Shown here in pieces: positions 11,162-22,607 of a stretch of DNA of 64,000 bases (position 1 is its first letter; each line of letters opens with the position of its first letter). The notes under the pieces are model-generated. The model worked only from the letters and a program-made list of their open reading frames with translations, was not told the origin of the DNA and made no database searches. A program made the translations under genes and the position numbers. The DNA is from Pyricularia pennisetigena. Its lineage: Eukaryota; Ascomycota; Sordariomycetes; Magnaporthales; Pyriculariaceae. The stretch spans positions 4,824,990 to 4,888,989 of the forward strand of contig NC_043740.1 of assembly GCF_004337985.1 (NCBI RefSeq), in the 5' to 3' direction.

Positions 11162-11925
11162 TCAGATGTACGGGGTTGAAAACTCTGGAGGCTAGGAGAT
11201 ACTGAGAAAGCACATACTTTTCTCAAGGGACAGCAGAATTTATTGGTATAGCCCTGATGTATTCATGGCAATTTTCCTTATGACAACAATTACGGATTCA
11301 TGGTCATGGCATCTTTCGGCGGTTTGCATTTCATGTTTAGACTACAAAATAATCTCCTGTTCCCATTGTAACCTTTTATGGTCTTTTACGAGGTCGTTTA
11401 TTCCTTTGTTGCATCACAGTCAAAGGCTCTGTTGTGTCCAATTTTTCCTGTCAATGTTATCGCCAGTTGGTCACATGCTTCTGGTTTTCTCTCGTTGGGC
11501 AACATTTATTGCAGATCGAGCTGATCAGCTGGTTGTTACAGGGTAGCCGACAGTCCTGAGTCTGAACGAAATGGTCCAAGCAGTCGCAGTGTCTAATTCA
11601 AGGTGGGGTCATCCGTCGCAATCACCCCGCGCTCATTCAGCCTGGATCAGCTGACCTCCACTCAAAACCCTAAGATGCCTTAGGCATCCACAATCCTCGG
11701 CCCCTCCGCAGGCCGATTGAGCCCTATCACACTGACCGGCCGGCCCAACACTACAAGCAATAATTTTGCCCTAGGTGACGAGTATCAACGGAACTTCACA
11801 CCCAACAACGCCGCCCCCGAAAGGTAAAGTAATTGGGCAACAACAAACTTCGTAGCCGACACGAGGTTTGGTTTTCTTTTCTTCTTTTTTCTCCATATCC
11901 GGCTTTTCCACATATCACCGCCAGA
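11162..11925. other. Intergenic region and RPL16 promoter/leader
   Basis: About 760 bp between the BAG-domain stop codon and the L16 start. The last 60 bp before the ATG is a T/C-rich leader typical of fungal ribosomal-protein genes. No other gene is seen. Confidence 0.6.
11664..11673. promoter_or_regulatory. AAAACCCTAA motif upstream of RPL16
   Basis: The motif matches the TTAGGGTTT/AAACCCTAA telobox type known from ribosomal-protein promoters of several eukaryotes. It lies about 250 bp upstream of the L16 start. A single short match is weak evidence. Confidence 0.25.
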
Positions 11926-13110
11926 ATGTCGAGCTTCGAGTCGGTTGTGAGTGCAAACCCTATATCACGTCTGCACCAGTTGGAGGCGGCCGTTGCGATG
12001 CGTCTCTTCTCTGCCGGATCGGTTGTGCACAAATCTGGACCTCACTGCTGGGATCTTTATGGAATATCGTGGACGACGCTGTTTATGCTCCGAACCGCGG
12101 TGCTGCAACCAGTCTTGCGCGCCGCACGAAATCGACTAGCCGACTCCGAAGCTTTTAAACCGAACCGAACAGAAGAGACGCATGGCGATGAGACCTATGG
12201 GGGAACTGGGTAGGAGGAATGGTGGACCGAGTTGCTAACTCGTCTCGTCTTGTCAGGTCGTCATCGACGGCAAGGGCCATCTGCTGGGTCGTTTGGCCAG
12301 CATTGTCGCCAAGCAGCTGCTTGAGGGCCAGAAGATCGTTGTCGTCCGCTGCGAGGCCCTGAACATCTCTGGCGAGTTCTTCCGCGCTAAGCGTACGTTT
12401 TATCCCGATCCGCGATGACGAGAGCACCGCGAGGAGTTGGCACTGGTAGCAAAAGAGCTTGGGGACTGGATACCACCCGGTCACCACTCTTGGCATGTGC
12501 CATTGTAAATGGGCCAAGACTGACACCATGGATATACAGTCAAGTACCACGCCCACCTGCGCAAGATCACCCGTTATAACCCGACACGAGGTGGTCCCTT
12601 CCACTTCCGTGCCCCGTCCCGCGTCTTCTACAAGGCCGTCCGCGGCATGATGCCCCACAAGACTGCCCGCGGTACCGCCGCCCTTGAGCGCCTCAAGGTC
12701 TTCGAGGGTGTCCCCCCTCCCTACGACAAGCAGAAGAAGATGGTCGTTCCCCAGGCTCTGCGTGTCCTTAGACTGCAGCCCGGTCGCAAGTACTGCACCG
12801 TTGGCCGTCTGAGCCACGAGGTTGGCTGGAAGTACCAGGACGTTGTTGCCAGGTATGTGAAACTCTCTGGAACGGATCTATCAGGGCGTTGGCTTGCGAT
12901 AGCCTTTGCACCAGCTCCATGGCGTCCCCCTTCGCGTTCTGCAAAAGCAGTTATACTAACGACAACAACAGGCTGGAGGAGCGGAGAAAAGCAAAGGCTG
13001 GTGCCTACTACGAGCGCAAGAAGTTGGCTGCTCGTCAGCGCAGCGAGTCGAAGAAGACCGCGAACGTCGACAAGAAGACGGCAGAGACCCTCCAGGCCTA
13101 TGGTTACTAG
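11926..13110 (+). CDS. RPL16: 60S ribosomal protein L16 (uL13 family)
   Basis: Four exons: 11926-11946, 12257-12392, 12540-12852 and 12972-13110, giving 202 aa, the expected length. The first exon is only seven codons (MSSFESV) before a 310-bp intron starting GTGAGT; the others start GTACGT and GTATGT, and GTTGCTAAC and TATACTAAC branch sites are visible in introns 1 and 3. The protein begins [15 protein letters not shown] and contains the uL13 signature around [20 protein letters not shown]. The uL13 protein sits on the solvent side of the large subunit. A tiny first exon with a long first intron is usual for ribosomal-protein genes. No odd residues were noticed. Confidence 0.97.
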
Positions 13111-13958
13111 GCTTTTGTGTGATCTGCTCTTTATGTTGTTATTTTCGCGTACTCTTCAATTAGACTGGTTGGTTTGCGGCGGCTCAAGGGAAACATTTGC
13201 AAAACATTCACCTGCGATGGGAAGGCATAGGAATAGGGGAAAAGGCTTTTGTCTCTGTTATCAGGTATTCCTCGATGGGAGGGAGGGGAGGCTTTATATC
13301 AGCATACCCCTTTGGACTGAACACAACAAACAAAAAAAAGCCAAAAAAGCAAAACCCCATGGAGATGAATCAGCATGATGGGACACACGATTTCTACTTC
13401 TTAACAAGGGATCATCAAGGCGCAATGGCATTCGACTTTGGGGTCAATTGAGGAGTTAATCAAGTTCTAGCTTCTGTTCACGTTGACGCTCGCAGTGCAA
13501 GCGTGGATAAACTTGTGCGCAACCGTGTTCCGGTAGTGTCTGGAATACCTGATGATGAACAACTCGCCTCCGAGTTTCGGATTGTTGTGATCATTCCTTG
13601 GCTGCGGTCAACTGTCAGGCCGAGTTCTAATTGTTCAGGTCTTAATTCGAAAAGGGGCACTAAGATGGCAAATCCGACACTTGTGGTGCGGTGCCCCAGC
13701 TCCATTTTGTGTACCTTCTCCAAACACGCCCTTGATCGTCGGAGTTGTTCCATTGGTGTTCTATGCTACATTGCCGATATTGAAATACAGATCCCCAAAC
13801 GCCGCGTGTCAAAAGAAACTTGGTGCCCAAAATGTGCCGAATACCTTGAAACCTAGCCTCTCTGGAAACATACAAAACTCGAAATCCTTCCTTGCATTTT
13901 ACAATTGCGGGGGGTATCTTTGTACAGCGCATAACCTGCATGCTCTTTGCGCCCTTCC

Positions 13959-14003
<45 letters not shown>

Positions 14004-14053
14004 TTTCTCCTTCAACATCCCATCCATCTTTCCCGTATTCTCTACCCCCTTAT
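13111..14053. other. Convergent intergenic region with T41 tract
   Basis: About 940 bp between the L16 stop and the stop codon of the minus-strand NAD(H) kinase gene. It contains an uninterrupted run of 41 T at 13960-14000, close to the end of the kinase gene. On the minus strand this is an A tract, but it lies downstream of the stop in genomic DNA, so it is not a poly(A) tail. No gene is seen. Confidence 0.6.
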
Positions 14054-15577
14054 TCAGTGTCCGGCTTCTCCAAACGGGTAATTGAACTTGAGCAGACCGT
14101 TCAGGCCGCCCACCCAGCCGTCGTCGTCGTCGGCGGCGCCCTCGACGTCCTTGCCAGGGGCGCGGATGACGCAGGGCACGCCGCCCTTCCAGGTCCCGTC
14201 GGCGGAGCGGCCCACAGCTTCGCCTTCGACGTGAACTTCCATGCCAATGCCGACGCCGGCTCGGCGCTTGCCGTCGATGCTGACCTCAAGCTCGCGGCCG
14301 CGGTTCTTGTCGCTCAGGCGCAACGAGACCTTTGTGTTCAGGGGCAGGACAAGCGGACGGAAGCTCAGACTGCGCGGACAGATGGGCGTGATGAGAAGCG
14401 AGCCGACGAGCGGGTGGATGATAGAGCCGCCTGCGCTGAGGCTGTAGGCCGTCGAGCCCGTTGGGGTGCTGATCAGGATGCCGTCAGCGACGGCCTCGGT
14501 CAGGAAATGGTTGTTGAGATAGATGTCAATAATGGCAAGGTGCGGGTGTGGTCCGCGATGGATGAGCAGCTCGTTAATGGCATGGATGGCGGGTGGGGAG
14601 CCGGCGTTGAGGGATGACTGAGAGGAAGAGACGCCTTGTGAGGATAGGGACGGCGGCGCCTGGCTGTACCCAGGCTGAGCTGTCGAGGTGGGTATGAGCT
14701 GGCCGTTGATATTCACGCCGTGCTCGTCATAGACTCCGACCTTGAGGCGGTGGCGGAGCAGCATTTTGGAAGTCCGGCTTGGACCCATTGACTTTCCAGG
14801 GCTGCGCTCCCAGCCCCAGGGTGGGCTCACTGGTGAGGCGTCCTCGCCGATGCGCGACACGGCAACGCCAGGCCCGTGGCCCGAGGCGGCCGTCTGCGTG
14901 TGGGGCGCGTACAAATCCTCGACGGCGACGCCGCTGCCGCTCATGTAGACCTCCCTCCAGGCGCGCTTGTACTCGTCAAACTTCCACTCGCCCAGGAAGC
15001 CGACGGAGCCCATGCTAAAGGACAGTATCGGCGGGACGCTGGCCTGAAGGGAGAAGAGGCTGGCAGCACGCAGAATGGTGCCATCGCCCCCGAGGGTGGT
15101 GACGAGGTCAATCTTGTTGGGGAAGCTGTGGGTACTGCTGGCATCGCTGGCCGTGTAGATGGGAAATGGCAGGCTTTCGTGGATAGCGTTGGCGATGCGG
15201 CTCTCAAAAACAAGGTTCAGGTCCGGGTAGTTGCTGTGCAGGTGCTTTGCAAAGGCGACGGCAGAGAGAGTGACCTGGGGCGCGTGCAGCTTGGGGATCA
15301 GGAGAATATTTCGCGGCGGTTGGGGCCAGTGGAGAAGCAGAAGCGAGGATGCTTGGCTTTCCTGGTATCTAGGAACGATGCGGTCTGGCAGCACGGAGAC
15401 GTCGAGAATTTCACGCCGGCGGGCGGTCGCTGAAAAGTTGCGGCTGGCCCAGCCATGTCGAAGATTCGTCCACGACGATGATGGGACGGCTATGCGGTGT
15501 TTATTTGAGACTGTGAATCGCAAAGCCCCTGGAATCCTCAGCGGTGACGCCATTTTCAATGTTGCCGGGCATGGCAT
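14054..15577 (-). CDS. POS5: Mitochondrial NADH/NAD kinase, POS5 type
   Basis: A single exon of 507 aa from an ATG at 15577. The N-terminus is rich in Arg, Ser and aromatic residues and contains an RNFSATARR stretch typical of a matrix-processing site, so matrix targeting is likely. Kinase signatures are in order: LGGDGTILR (GGDGT at about 163-167), SMGSVGFLG, NE at 335-336, and STPTGSTAYSLSAGG (about 371-384), followed by a C-terminal beta domain ending near KFNYPFGE. The family phosphorylates NAD(H) at the 2' position to make NADP(H) for mitochondrial antioxidant defence. A Ser/Pro/Gly-rich insertion (about residues 220-330) separates the two halves and makes the protein longer than yeast Pos5. 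The compositional bias of this insert is unlike the rest of the protein. Confidence 0.92.
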   Translation of the reverse strand: MPCPATLKMASPLRIPGALRFTVSNKHRIAVPSSSWTNLRHGWASRNFSATARRREILDVSVLPDRIVPRYQESQASSLLLLHWPQPPRNILLIPKLHAPQVTLSAVAFAKHLHSNYPDLNLVFESRIANAIHESLPFPIYTASDASSTHSFPNKIDLVTTLGGDGTILRAASLFSLQASVPPILSFSMGSVGFLGEWKFDEYKRAWREVYMSGSGVAVEDLYAPHTQTAASGHGPGVAVSRIGEDASPVSPPWGWERSPGKSMGPSRTSKMLLRHRLKVGVYDEHGVNINGQLIPTSTAQPGYSQAPPSLSSQGVSSSQSSLNAGSPPAIHAINELLIHRGPHPHLAIIDIYLNNHFLTEAVADGILISTPTGSTAYSLSAGGSIIHPLVGSLLITPICPRSLSFRPLVLPLNTKVSLRLSDKNRGRELEVSIDGKRRAGVGIGMEVHVEGEAVGRSADGTWKGGVPCVIRAPGKDVEGAADDDDGWVGGLNGLLKFNYPFGEAGH

Positions 15578-17213
15578 ATGAAGTGATGGCCCTTACGGAG
15601 TGTTGTTGGGCGCCATTGAAGTTGAAAAAGACAACGGATTGAGCTCTCGCCAAAAGATGATTGTTGGACCATGTCGAGAATCTGCCGATGGTGTGAGCTT
15701 CGACCCCACACCTTGGCTGCAACGTCTGTGCGCAAGCTTTGGCGAGAGCTGGTTTTACTGCGAACTGCGCTGCGCTACGGACCCTTACCAAAACCTGGGT
15801 GCCCACCAAAGCTACATTCCGGTTTGTTTCTTGGTCTGGCGTCTTTTGAGAAAGGAATACGGTACGGTTAGAGAGAAGGTTAGATTCCTTTTGCCCTTGC
15901 TTCGCCTTCGTCCTGCAGTCGGCCGTTGCTACTTTCTTTCGAGTTTTGTCATGCAATGGAAATAGACATGATGGATCAATCTGAGTAGAGATGCTCACGA
16001 TGTTGTGGGTCTTTGCACTACGGCACTAACTTGTGCGCCAGCCCAGCGCCTGCCGATGTGCGAGAACCTTGTACTCTCAGTCTGTTGCAATACTTTTCCT
16101 GACCTGGAGCTTCACATGAATTGCGCACTTCTCACTGGCTTGTGGAATCCGCTGGTCGCCTGCTCACTGACCAGGTTTGGTTAGAATGCGACGCCGCAGT
16201 CGGGAGATCTGATGCAGTGGGTTCAATTTTGTGGGTCTTGCAGTCATCAAGGCTTCCAGTAGTCTGTCTTGTGATGCCTGCAAATTCGAACATGACAGCT
16301 CCTGAGCCCAGCCAAACACAGTCAGCCAACTAATTAACAAGCCAGGTATTATTACTTGTAGCCACCTATAGCACCACGACGTAATCGGCGCAGTGAATTC
16401 GCTACTGGTGAACCGTTGACACAAGCTGTCATTCTGTCACATCACATTTGCGACGTTAGACTTAAACTTGGTCAATCCAACCGTGAGTTGTTCCTTCGTT
16501 CAGGCAAGCTGCCCTGGGGGATACAAAAAAAAAAAAAGGCCGTCATTCGTCCAGTCCCTTGTGTGAAGGCCCTAGAACGAACTCAAAGGTGCTAAAGTAG
16601 GTGGCTAAACCTGACCTGGTTTAATGGCAGCTGCAAAAGAACCAGGCCTTGGTCCACAAGTTCCCGCTACTTCCGCCTTGTGACAAGAGAGAGGGAGCCT
16701 ATTTCTGCTTCTGTATTTCATTCAGTAACTGACTACTTCAAAGATCGGCATGCACATATCTATAGCCTGATTCAGAGACTTCCGACCTAAAGAAAGGCCG
16801 CTTCACCCAACTTCACCGGTGCAACTCGGACCAGAATGTCGGCGCTCGTCTGATCTTGAGTGACCTTGACTGACGCCCCGGCCCCCGCCCGTCCTGCCTG
16901 CCCTGCTGCCAGGGCGCTGCGCCTCGTTACAAAGCTCACTCTCTTTGAGCCAAAGTTGGACAGTTCCCTGCAGCGATTCGGCTTGTCTCTTTGCAACTCG
17001 TTAAAAGAATTTTACAACGTGGTGGCTTGTTGAGAGTACTTTGGTTAGCATTAACCTTTGTACACAGGTACGTCACGACCGATTGCAGCCTCTGGGGGGA
17101 GCTTGGGTCCCATTCGACAGGCTTTCTGTACATTCTGCAAACCCCACAACCCCGCAATCCTTTACCAACGACCATCGCACCGCCACCACCTCCCTCCCTG
17201 TTCCCCCGTCGCA
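15578..17213. other. Divergent intergenic region
   Basis: About 1.6 kb between the divergent kinase and acyltransferase genes. A 13-base A run lies near 16526. The leader before 17214 is C-rich, as expected for a 5' UTR. No convincing gene or RNA is seen. Confidence 0.55.
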
Positions 17214-18605
17214 ATGGCGGCCGAGCTGCGGGAGCGCGTCGCCAAGCCGCATATCGACCATTACTTGTCCCCAGACACATCCGGCCTGAAGAAGCCCAAA
17301 TCATCCTCGAACGAAATCAAGAGCGACACGAAGCGAGAAGCGCGGCAGGAGCACCCTGCCGGCGACGAGAAGTATGGCCGGGTCGTTGCGATCCTCAGGC
17401 GCCTCGCCTTTGTGTCCTACTTTGCCATCTGCGTCTGCACCATCATGCTCACCCAGTTCATCGGTGCGCCGCTTTACTGGTACAACCGCGACTGGTACTA
17501 CTCATGGATGTCCATGACCAAGGCGCACTTTGGAATCACCATCACCACCATGACCAAGTGGTGGGGCCCTACGATAATCCGCATCAGCGGCGACGACTCA
17601 ATGGACGGCCAGATCCGCCAGAAGCCTGACGGCACTGTCGAGTTCGCCTTCCCCGAGCGGCTGGTCATGATCGCCAACCACCAACTCTACACGGACTGGC
17701 TGTACCTGTGGTGGGTGGCTTACGCCAACAGCCCGCAGATGCACGGTTGGATCTACATAATCCTCAAAGAGTCGCTCAAATACATACCCATCATCGGCAC
17801 CGGCATGATGTTCTACGGGTTCATCTTCATGTCGCGCAAGATGGCCGTGGACAAGCCACGCTTGGCTCACCGACTCCAAAAGCTCAAGACCTCGAGCGCT
17901 GACCCCAGCGCCTCGGCCGGCCGTTCCCTGAACCCCATGTGGCTGCTTCTCTTCCCCGAGGGTACCAACGCATCCAAGAACGGCATGATCAAATCCGCCA
18001 AATGGGCCGAGAAGATTGGCGTCAAGAATCCGCAGCACATGCTGCTTCCTCGCAGTACCGGTATGCACTTCATCCTGAGCGAGCTCAAGGGTACGGTAGA
18101 TTATGTGTATGACTGCACTGTTGCATATGAGGGAATTCCGTAAGTCGCGTTCTTGTCTTTTTCGTAAAGTCACCAAAAAAAGGCATATATGTTGGTACGT
18201 ATGTATGACTAACAGTCTTTTTTTTTTTTCAGACGAGGTGATTTTGGCGAGCAATACTTTACCCTCTCCAGCACCTACTTCGAAGGCCGCCCACCCAAGT
18301 CTGTCAACTTCCATTGGCGCCGCTTCCGCGTGGCCGACATCCCGCTCGACACCCCAGAGGCGTTTGATGAGTGGATGCGCGAGCGCTGGTACGAGAAGGA
18401 CGAGCTCATGGACAAGTACCTCACCGATGGGCGCTTCCCATCGAGCAAGGTGGCCATCGTGGGCGCCAAGTCGTCAGACGATGCATATATAGAGACCGAG
18501 GTCCGGCCAAGGTGGGCAGGGGAGGTGATACAGCTGTTCTCTGTCGTAGGGTTGGTATTGGTAGTTTCCAACTTTATTCTCAGGGCTTGGTCTCGGATCT
18601 TCTAG
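17214..18605 (+). CDS. PlsC-family acyltransferase (lysophospholipid acyltransferase, Cst26/AGPAT5-like)
   Basis: Two exons, 17214-18139 and 18233-18605, give 432 aa. The intron starts GTAAGT and ends in a pyrimidine run plus CAG; the junction codon is CCA. The ATG at 17214 has a strong context (GTCGCA before it, G after). Membrane segments lie at about residues 62-90 and near the C-terminus (about 408-428). The acyltransferase motifs are NHQLYTD (NHx4D, 155-161), the KYIPIIGTGM segment, and FPEGT (247-251), then LLPRSTG. These are the catalytic His-Asp and glycerolphosphate-binding motifs of the LPLAT superfamily. The closest described relatives that I recognise acylate lysophosphatidylinositol or lysophosphatidate in the ER; the substrate here is not determined by sequence. 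Confidence 0.9.
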
Positions 18606-18779
18606 ATCCGGGTTTTGTGGTTGAAGCTGCTGTTGAGGTCCGCGCAGGTCGGATTGTGTTGTGCACGAATTTCTGTTTGGACATTTAGCAGTGGAGGGGA
18701 ATACTTCCAGGGCACAACGGGAGTGGCGTTATGGCAACTGCTTTTCTCTTCCTTCTGTTTCGAACAGTTACTGCGATGG

Positions 18780-18860
18780 NNNNNNNNNNNNNNNNNNNNN
18801 NNNNNNNNNNNNNNNNNNNNNNNNNNNNNNNNNNNNNNNNNNNNNNNNNNNNNNNNNNNN
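18780..18860. other. Assembly gap (81 N)
   Basis: A run of 81 undetermined bases just downstream of the acyltransferase stop codon. Any frame reading through it is meaningless. Confidence 0.99.
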
Positions 18861-21347
18861 ATCGGGCGCATACTTGGCTTATCTAGGGAGAATATGGCTG
18901 ATTTCCCAGATGGCACGTCGATGGTGCCAGGGCGTTGTTTATACCCCTTTTTATCAGTCTTCTTGTGCGATGTAATTATAAAGGGATTCCTATCCGAGCC
19001 TCTCTTCTCAATTTCATTGGCCCAACCGTATTTGCGATGGATGATTCCTGTCTCGGAGGGCAAGTCTCCGCCACATATGGCTGATTTGTGGCAATGCTGG
19101 CTCGTCCGCTTATGGCCGAAAGGATTTTTCACCAGTCCCATTTGGTTCAAGACCTCGTACCACCGGTAACGACAAATAATAGGCTCAGCTCTGGCAATAT
19201 TGGAATCACATGTGGGAAAAAGGGTTCCGGGCAGAGTCTGCTCGCGTCGTCGCGGCGTTACACGCATGAACAGCGAAACAGAGGCCCAGGCTGGAACTAG
19301 TTTTGCCGAGGCAAAGTTGTTGACCTGGAAGAAGCGTCCAAGTGACCATGGTGGGATATGACGCATTTTTTTTCTGTGACGTCTAACCTAGAGCGAACAT
19401 GTTTATTCCTGTCAAGAAAAAGCCTGGGAAAAGCGAGAAAAGGCTCATTTATATACAATTTACCAAGGTCATGCCAACATATACCGTATGATTTGTTTCC
19501 GTGTTGAATGCTGGGTGTATATCATGTGTATCACTACCGCAAAATCACATCTGCAGTTTACTGTCCGGTGTCTTGTGGCTATTCCCTCTGCGTTGGACGA
19601 TCTGGTACAGCAATCAATGGTGTTGCTAAACTCTGCTTTCCTAATTTGTCTTCAATTGGACAGCAACCCGTTATTTTTGGGACTAATTAGCATATTGGAT
19701 GTTGTTAATGACATATGGTAAGCCAGGCAAGGAAATCAAGAAAGGTAAAATGGATATTTGCCCTGCTTTTGTCAGCAACTTATTCAATCCAAAACAAAGA
19801 AACTAGTAAAGACAATCAATCAGAGTTGGTATTTGTCCCCCCAAAAAGCTGAACAATATCAATACTACATTTTTTTTTCTTCTTATTTTTATCAGACCTG
19901 TGGTTATCAGTCAGCATAAAACACCATGCAATCGGCTTTTATTTTCCACCGCATTGGGTAATTCCTGTCCCAAGGATGGGTTATGTATCATCTTCGAACC
20001 AAGCCTCCTGCTCTTACCAAAAGCATTTGTCTTTCGGTGGCACGCTGGCCCGGATTTCATCAAGCGAGCGCACAGTTTCCAGTTGAGGGGATGCATGCAC
20101 CCTCACTCACCTATGATCCTGGACCGCGTCTGCCTGTGTATATGCTACATGCAATGAAATTTTCTTGTGAAGGATTACATGATCTTTCCCGGGCTTGGTC
20201 TAGACTCGGGCTCTCGGATAAAGAAAACACATGGAAGACTTTGTGGTACATTGAACACAAGCCATGTGCGGCCCGGGGAGTCAAAGACGTTGTGGCGCCG
20301 AAACGCCACCAGGACCTGCTTTTCAACAACTGATAATTATTTATCTCATGGTTGGAGGAGCAAGCTTGAGATTATTGATACAGAACAGCTTGGCCGGCTA
20401 TAGATAGGATATAATGACTCCGATGGGCAAACGAACAACAAACATCCAACTGATTTTGGTTTTGTAATGTTCCACGGCAAATTAGGCCGTTTGTTTATCT
20501 ATTTTCCACTCTTCCCAAAAATACAACCTTAACCTTGTCCACGACAAGCAGACGACGCGGGCTCCTGTGCCACAAACTTGAGCTCTGGTAGAGGACGAAA
20601 CAACTACTCCTGCTCTTCTCAACGGGTTGATGTCATTCTCTTCAAGGCATTGATAAGGGCGTCCGTATCCGGTTCACAAATGTTGACAGGAGATTCTCGT
20701 CACACGTAGGACATAGGGACAAGGGACGAATACGGCATCCGGATGCTATGCCACCGCAGGCCATATTGGGAAGACTCAACACTATCAGTCAACTGGGAGC
20801 TGAGCCTGCCCATACGAACTCTCCTACAATACATAGGCAACTTGGCTATTCCTCTCGAGCACGCAGTTATTTACCATGTACTCCGCAGGATTTAACACTG
20901 TCACTACCTTGTCCTGGCCAAATGCCACAAGAACAAAAAACCAATCTTATTCTTCAGCGTGGTCGGGCAATGTCTCACTACCCTGTAAATCATGGGAAGC
21001 AACCAATGGATAATCGTAAAAGGTAAATCTGTCCCAAGCTCGTCCCCATATTCTCCTTCTCTTGACCTTCCCACGAGGGCAAAAAAAAAAAAGGGAATAT
21101 GAAAGTGTATAGGAACAAATGACGTTGCACGCATGCATGTGCACACATTCTTTCTCTTTCAGCATGTCATCCCACGTGTGCGCCCGGTGAAAAGATGGCT
21201 GCGCGGCTCAAAAAGCCCAGCTTCCCTCCCCAGCCGCACGTTGCCAAAACGGGGCAATAGCAACCAATAGTGGCACGCGGCTGAGGCGACGAACAAGGCC
21301 AAAATGAGGCCATTTCGAGGGTTGTTGGGAGAGAAAACAAAAAACAA

Positions 21348-21379
21348 NNNNNNNNNNNNNNNNNNNNNNNNNNNNNNNN
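21348..21379. other. Assembly gap (32 N)
   Basis: A run of 32 undetermined bases following an A-rich stretch. Confidence 0.99.
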
Positions 21380-21560
21380 GCGGAGAATGGGATGGGCTTG
21401 ATTACCCTTGTTCTTCAGCACGTATCGAGTTCAACCCCAAAATGCCCAAATGTCTAATCCTACTTGCTTTGTCGCCCCTGAAATGGCAAAATATTGTGTA
21501 CATACCTGGGACTGGGTAAGACGATAGGAAGAGGTTGTAACTCGACTAGACCTCGTGGAT

Positions 21561-21618
21561 GGTGGAGGGGGGCTTGCGAAAAGGGAGGGGGGCTTGCGAA
21601 AAGGGAGGGGGGGCTGCG
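21561..21618. repeat. 20-bp G-rich minisatellite
   Basis: The 20-base unit GGCTTGCGAAAAGGGAGGGG is present at 21571-21590 and 21591-21610 and is followed by a partial, changed unit; a partial unit also precedes it. The G runs are regularly spaced. Confidence 0.85.
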
Positions 21619-22607
21619 TTTTGGTGTTTCCCATGGCTTCAGATATGGTGAGAGCCGTACGTGCAAGACCCAGGGTTTCTTTTTTTTCGTTGTTTTTGTT
21701 TATGCTCGTTTTGGGGGTGACGCCGTCCTGGATTCATGCGCGTTGGGATGTCAGCATCATTTGGAATGCGCTGGGATCCGGGACCGGTCATGTTTCTGAT
21801 GCGATGAAGTTGACATGCATGGTGACTAGAATATAAATACTCGAGCATAAGATACTTTCTCTCGGGGCGACTACTTCTCGTGATGAAGAACCAACACAGA
21901 TAGTATACACAGACAGTATACAATCATAGCCAACTCAAATCAACTGTCAATGATATTTTGACAAGCTCAAACGTCCAACTTCATCTGTACACAGGACAAG
22001 CTCTCCAACCGCAGAAACCACACCCTGCGCGATAAATATTTGCCATTTATATCTGCCAAGATATTCTCTCCAACTTCACTCCCACGTGTAGTCTGTTCTC
22101 GGGCCCGAAACTACACCCCGACCTTTCCTCCGGCACAAGTGATTCCGCATTCGGCAACTACTGTCCCTGAACGGACATTAACCGCGTGTTTTGCATAAAA
22201 AAAAGAGTCCGGTCTATTATAAGGTAGTTCCGGGGGGACTAGCAATTAGGATCGGAGCCATCACTCACAGAACCACCCGGCTACCGGCGTCGCCAAGATC
22301 AGGCCCGAACAACAGCCACATTCAAGGCTGGCATCGAGACCAGCGAGAGGGTCCAACTTGGTCACCACCACAGAAGTACTTTTGTCACCCATACCCGGCA
22401 GAAACATCTCACGAGATCTGGAACAACCACAATTTAGCCTCCTCTACCCGGCCAGCGCGAGACAGTGGCTTCGGGGAGCCATTTCAACAGGGGCAAAAGA
22501 AGAGACCCATCTAGACCCTTCCACCCCCCCCCAGCAGCTAGCGTCCCAACCTAGCTTCTATCCCCGGATCTATTTGACCGAGCGCTCCTACCCCTCAGCT
22601 CATCACC

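Larger units (their letters stand above)
18606..22607. other. 4 kb gene-poor intergenic region with two assembly gaps
   Basis: No ORF here has a recognisable product. The stretch holds two runs of N (18780-18860 and 21348-21379) and a short minisatellite (see separate entry). The last 500 bp form the upstream region of the first Cys-rich gene. A gene could be hidden by the gaps. Confidence 0.55.

Noticed and set aside
12393..12539. Possible box C/D snoRNA in RPL16 intron 2 (GCGATGA near 12412 and CTGA near 12520)
   Set aside because: The C box deviates from RTGATGA, no terminal stem flanks the boxes, and no guide region could be judged. Vertebrate homologues host snoRNAs in these introns, but that alone is not enough.
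13960..14000. T41 tract as evidence of a retroposed gene (poly-A tail on the minus strand)
   Set aside because: The adjacent kinase gene matches a native housekeeping gene, and no target duplication is seen. It is a simple homopolymer.
18602..19366. Long frames crossing the 18780-18860 gap
   Set aside because: The frame is an artefact of reading through N bases.
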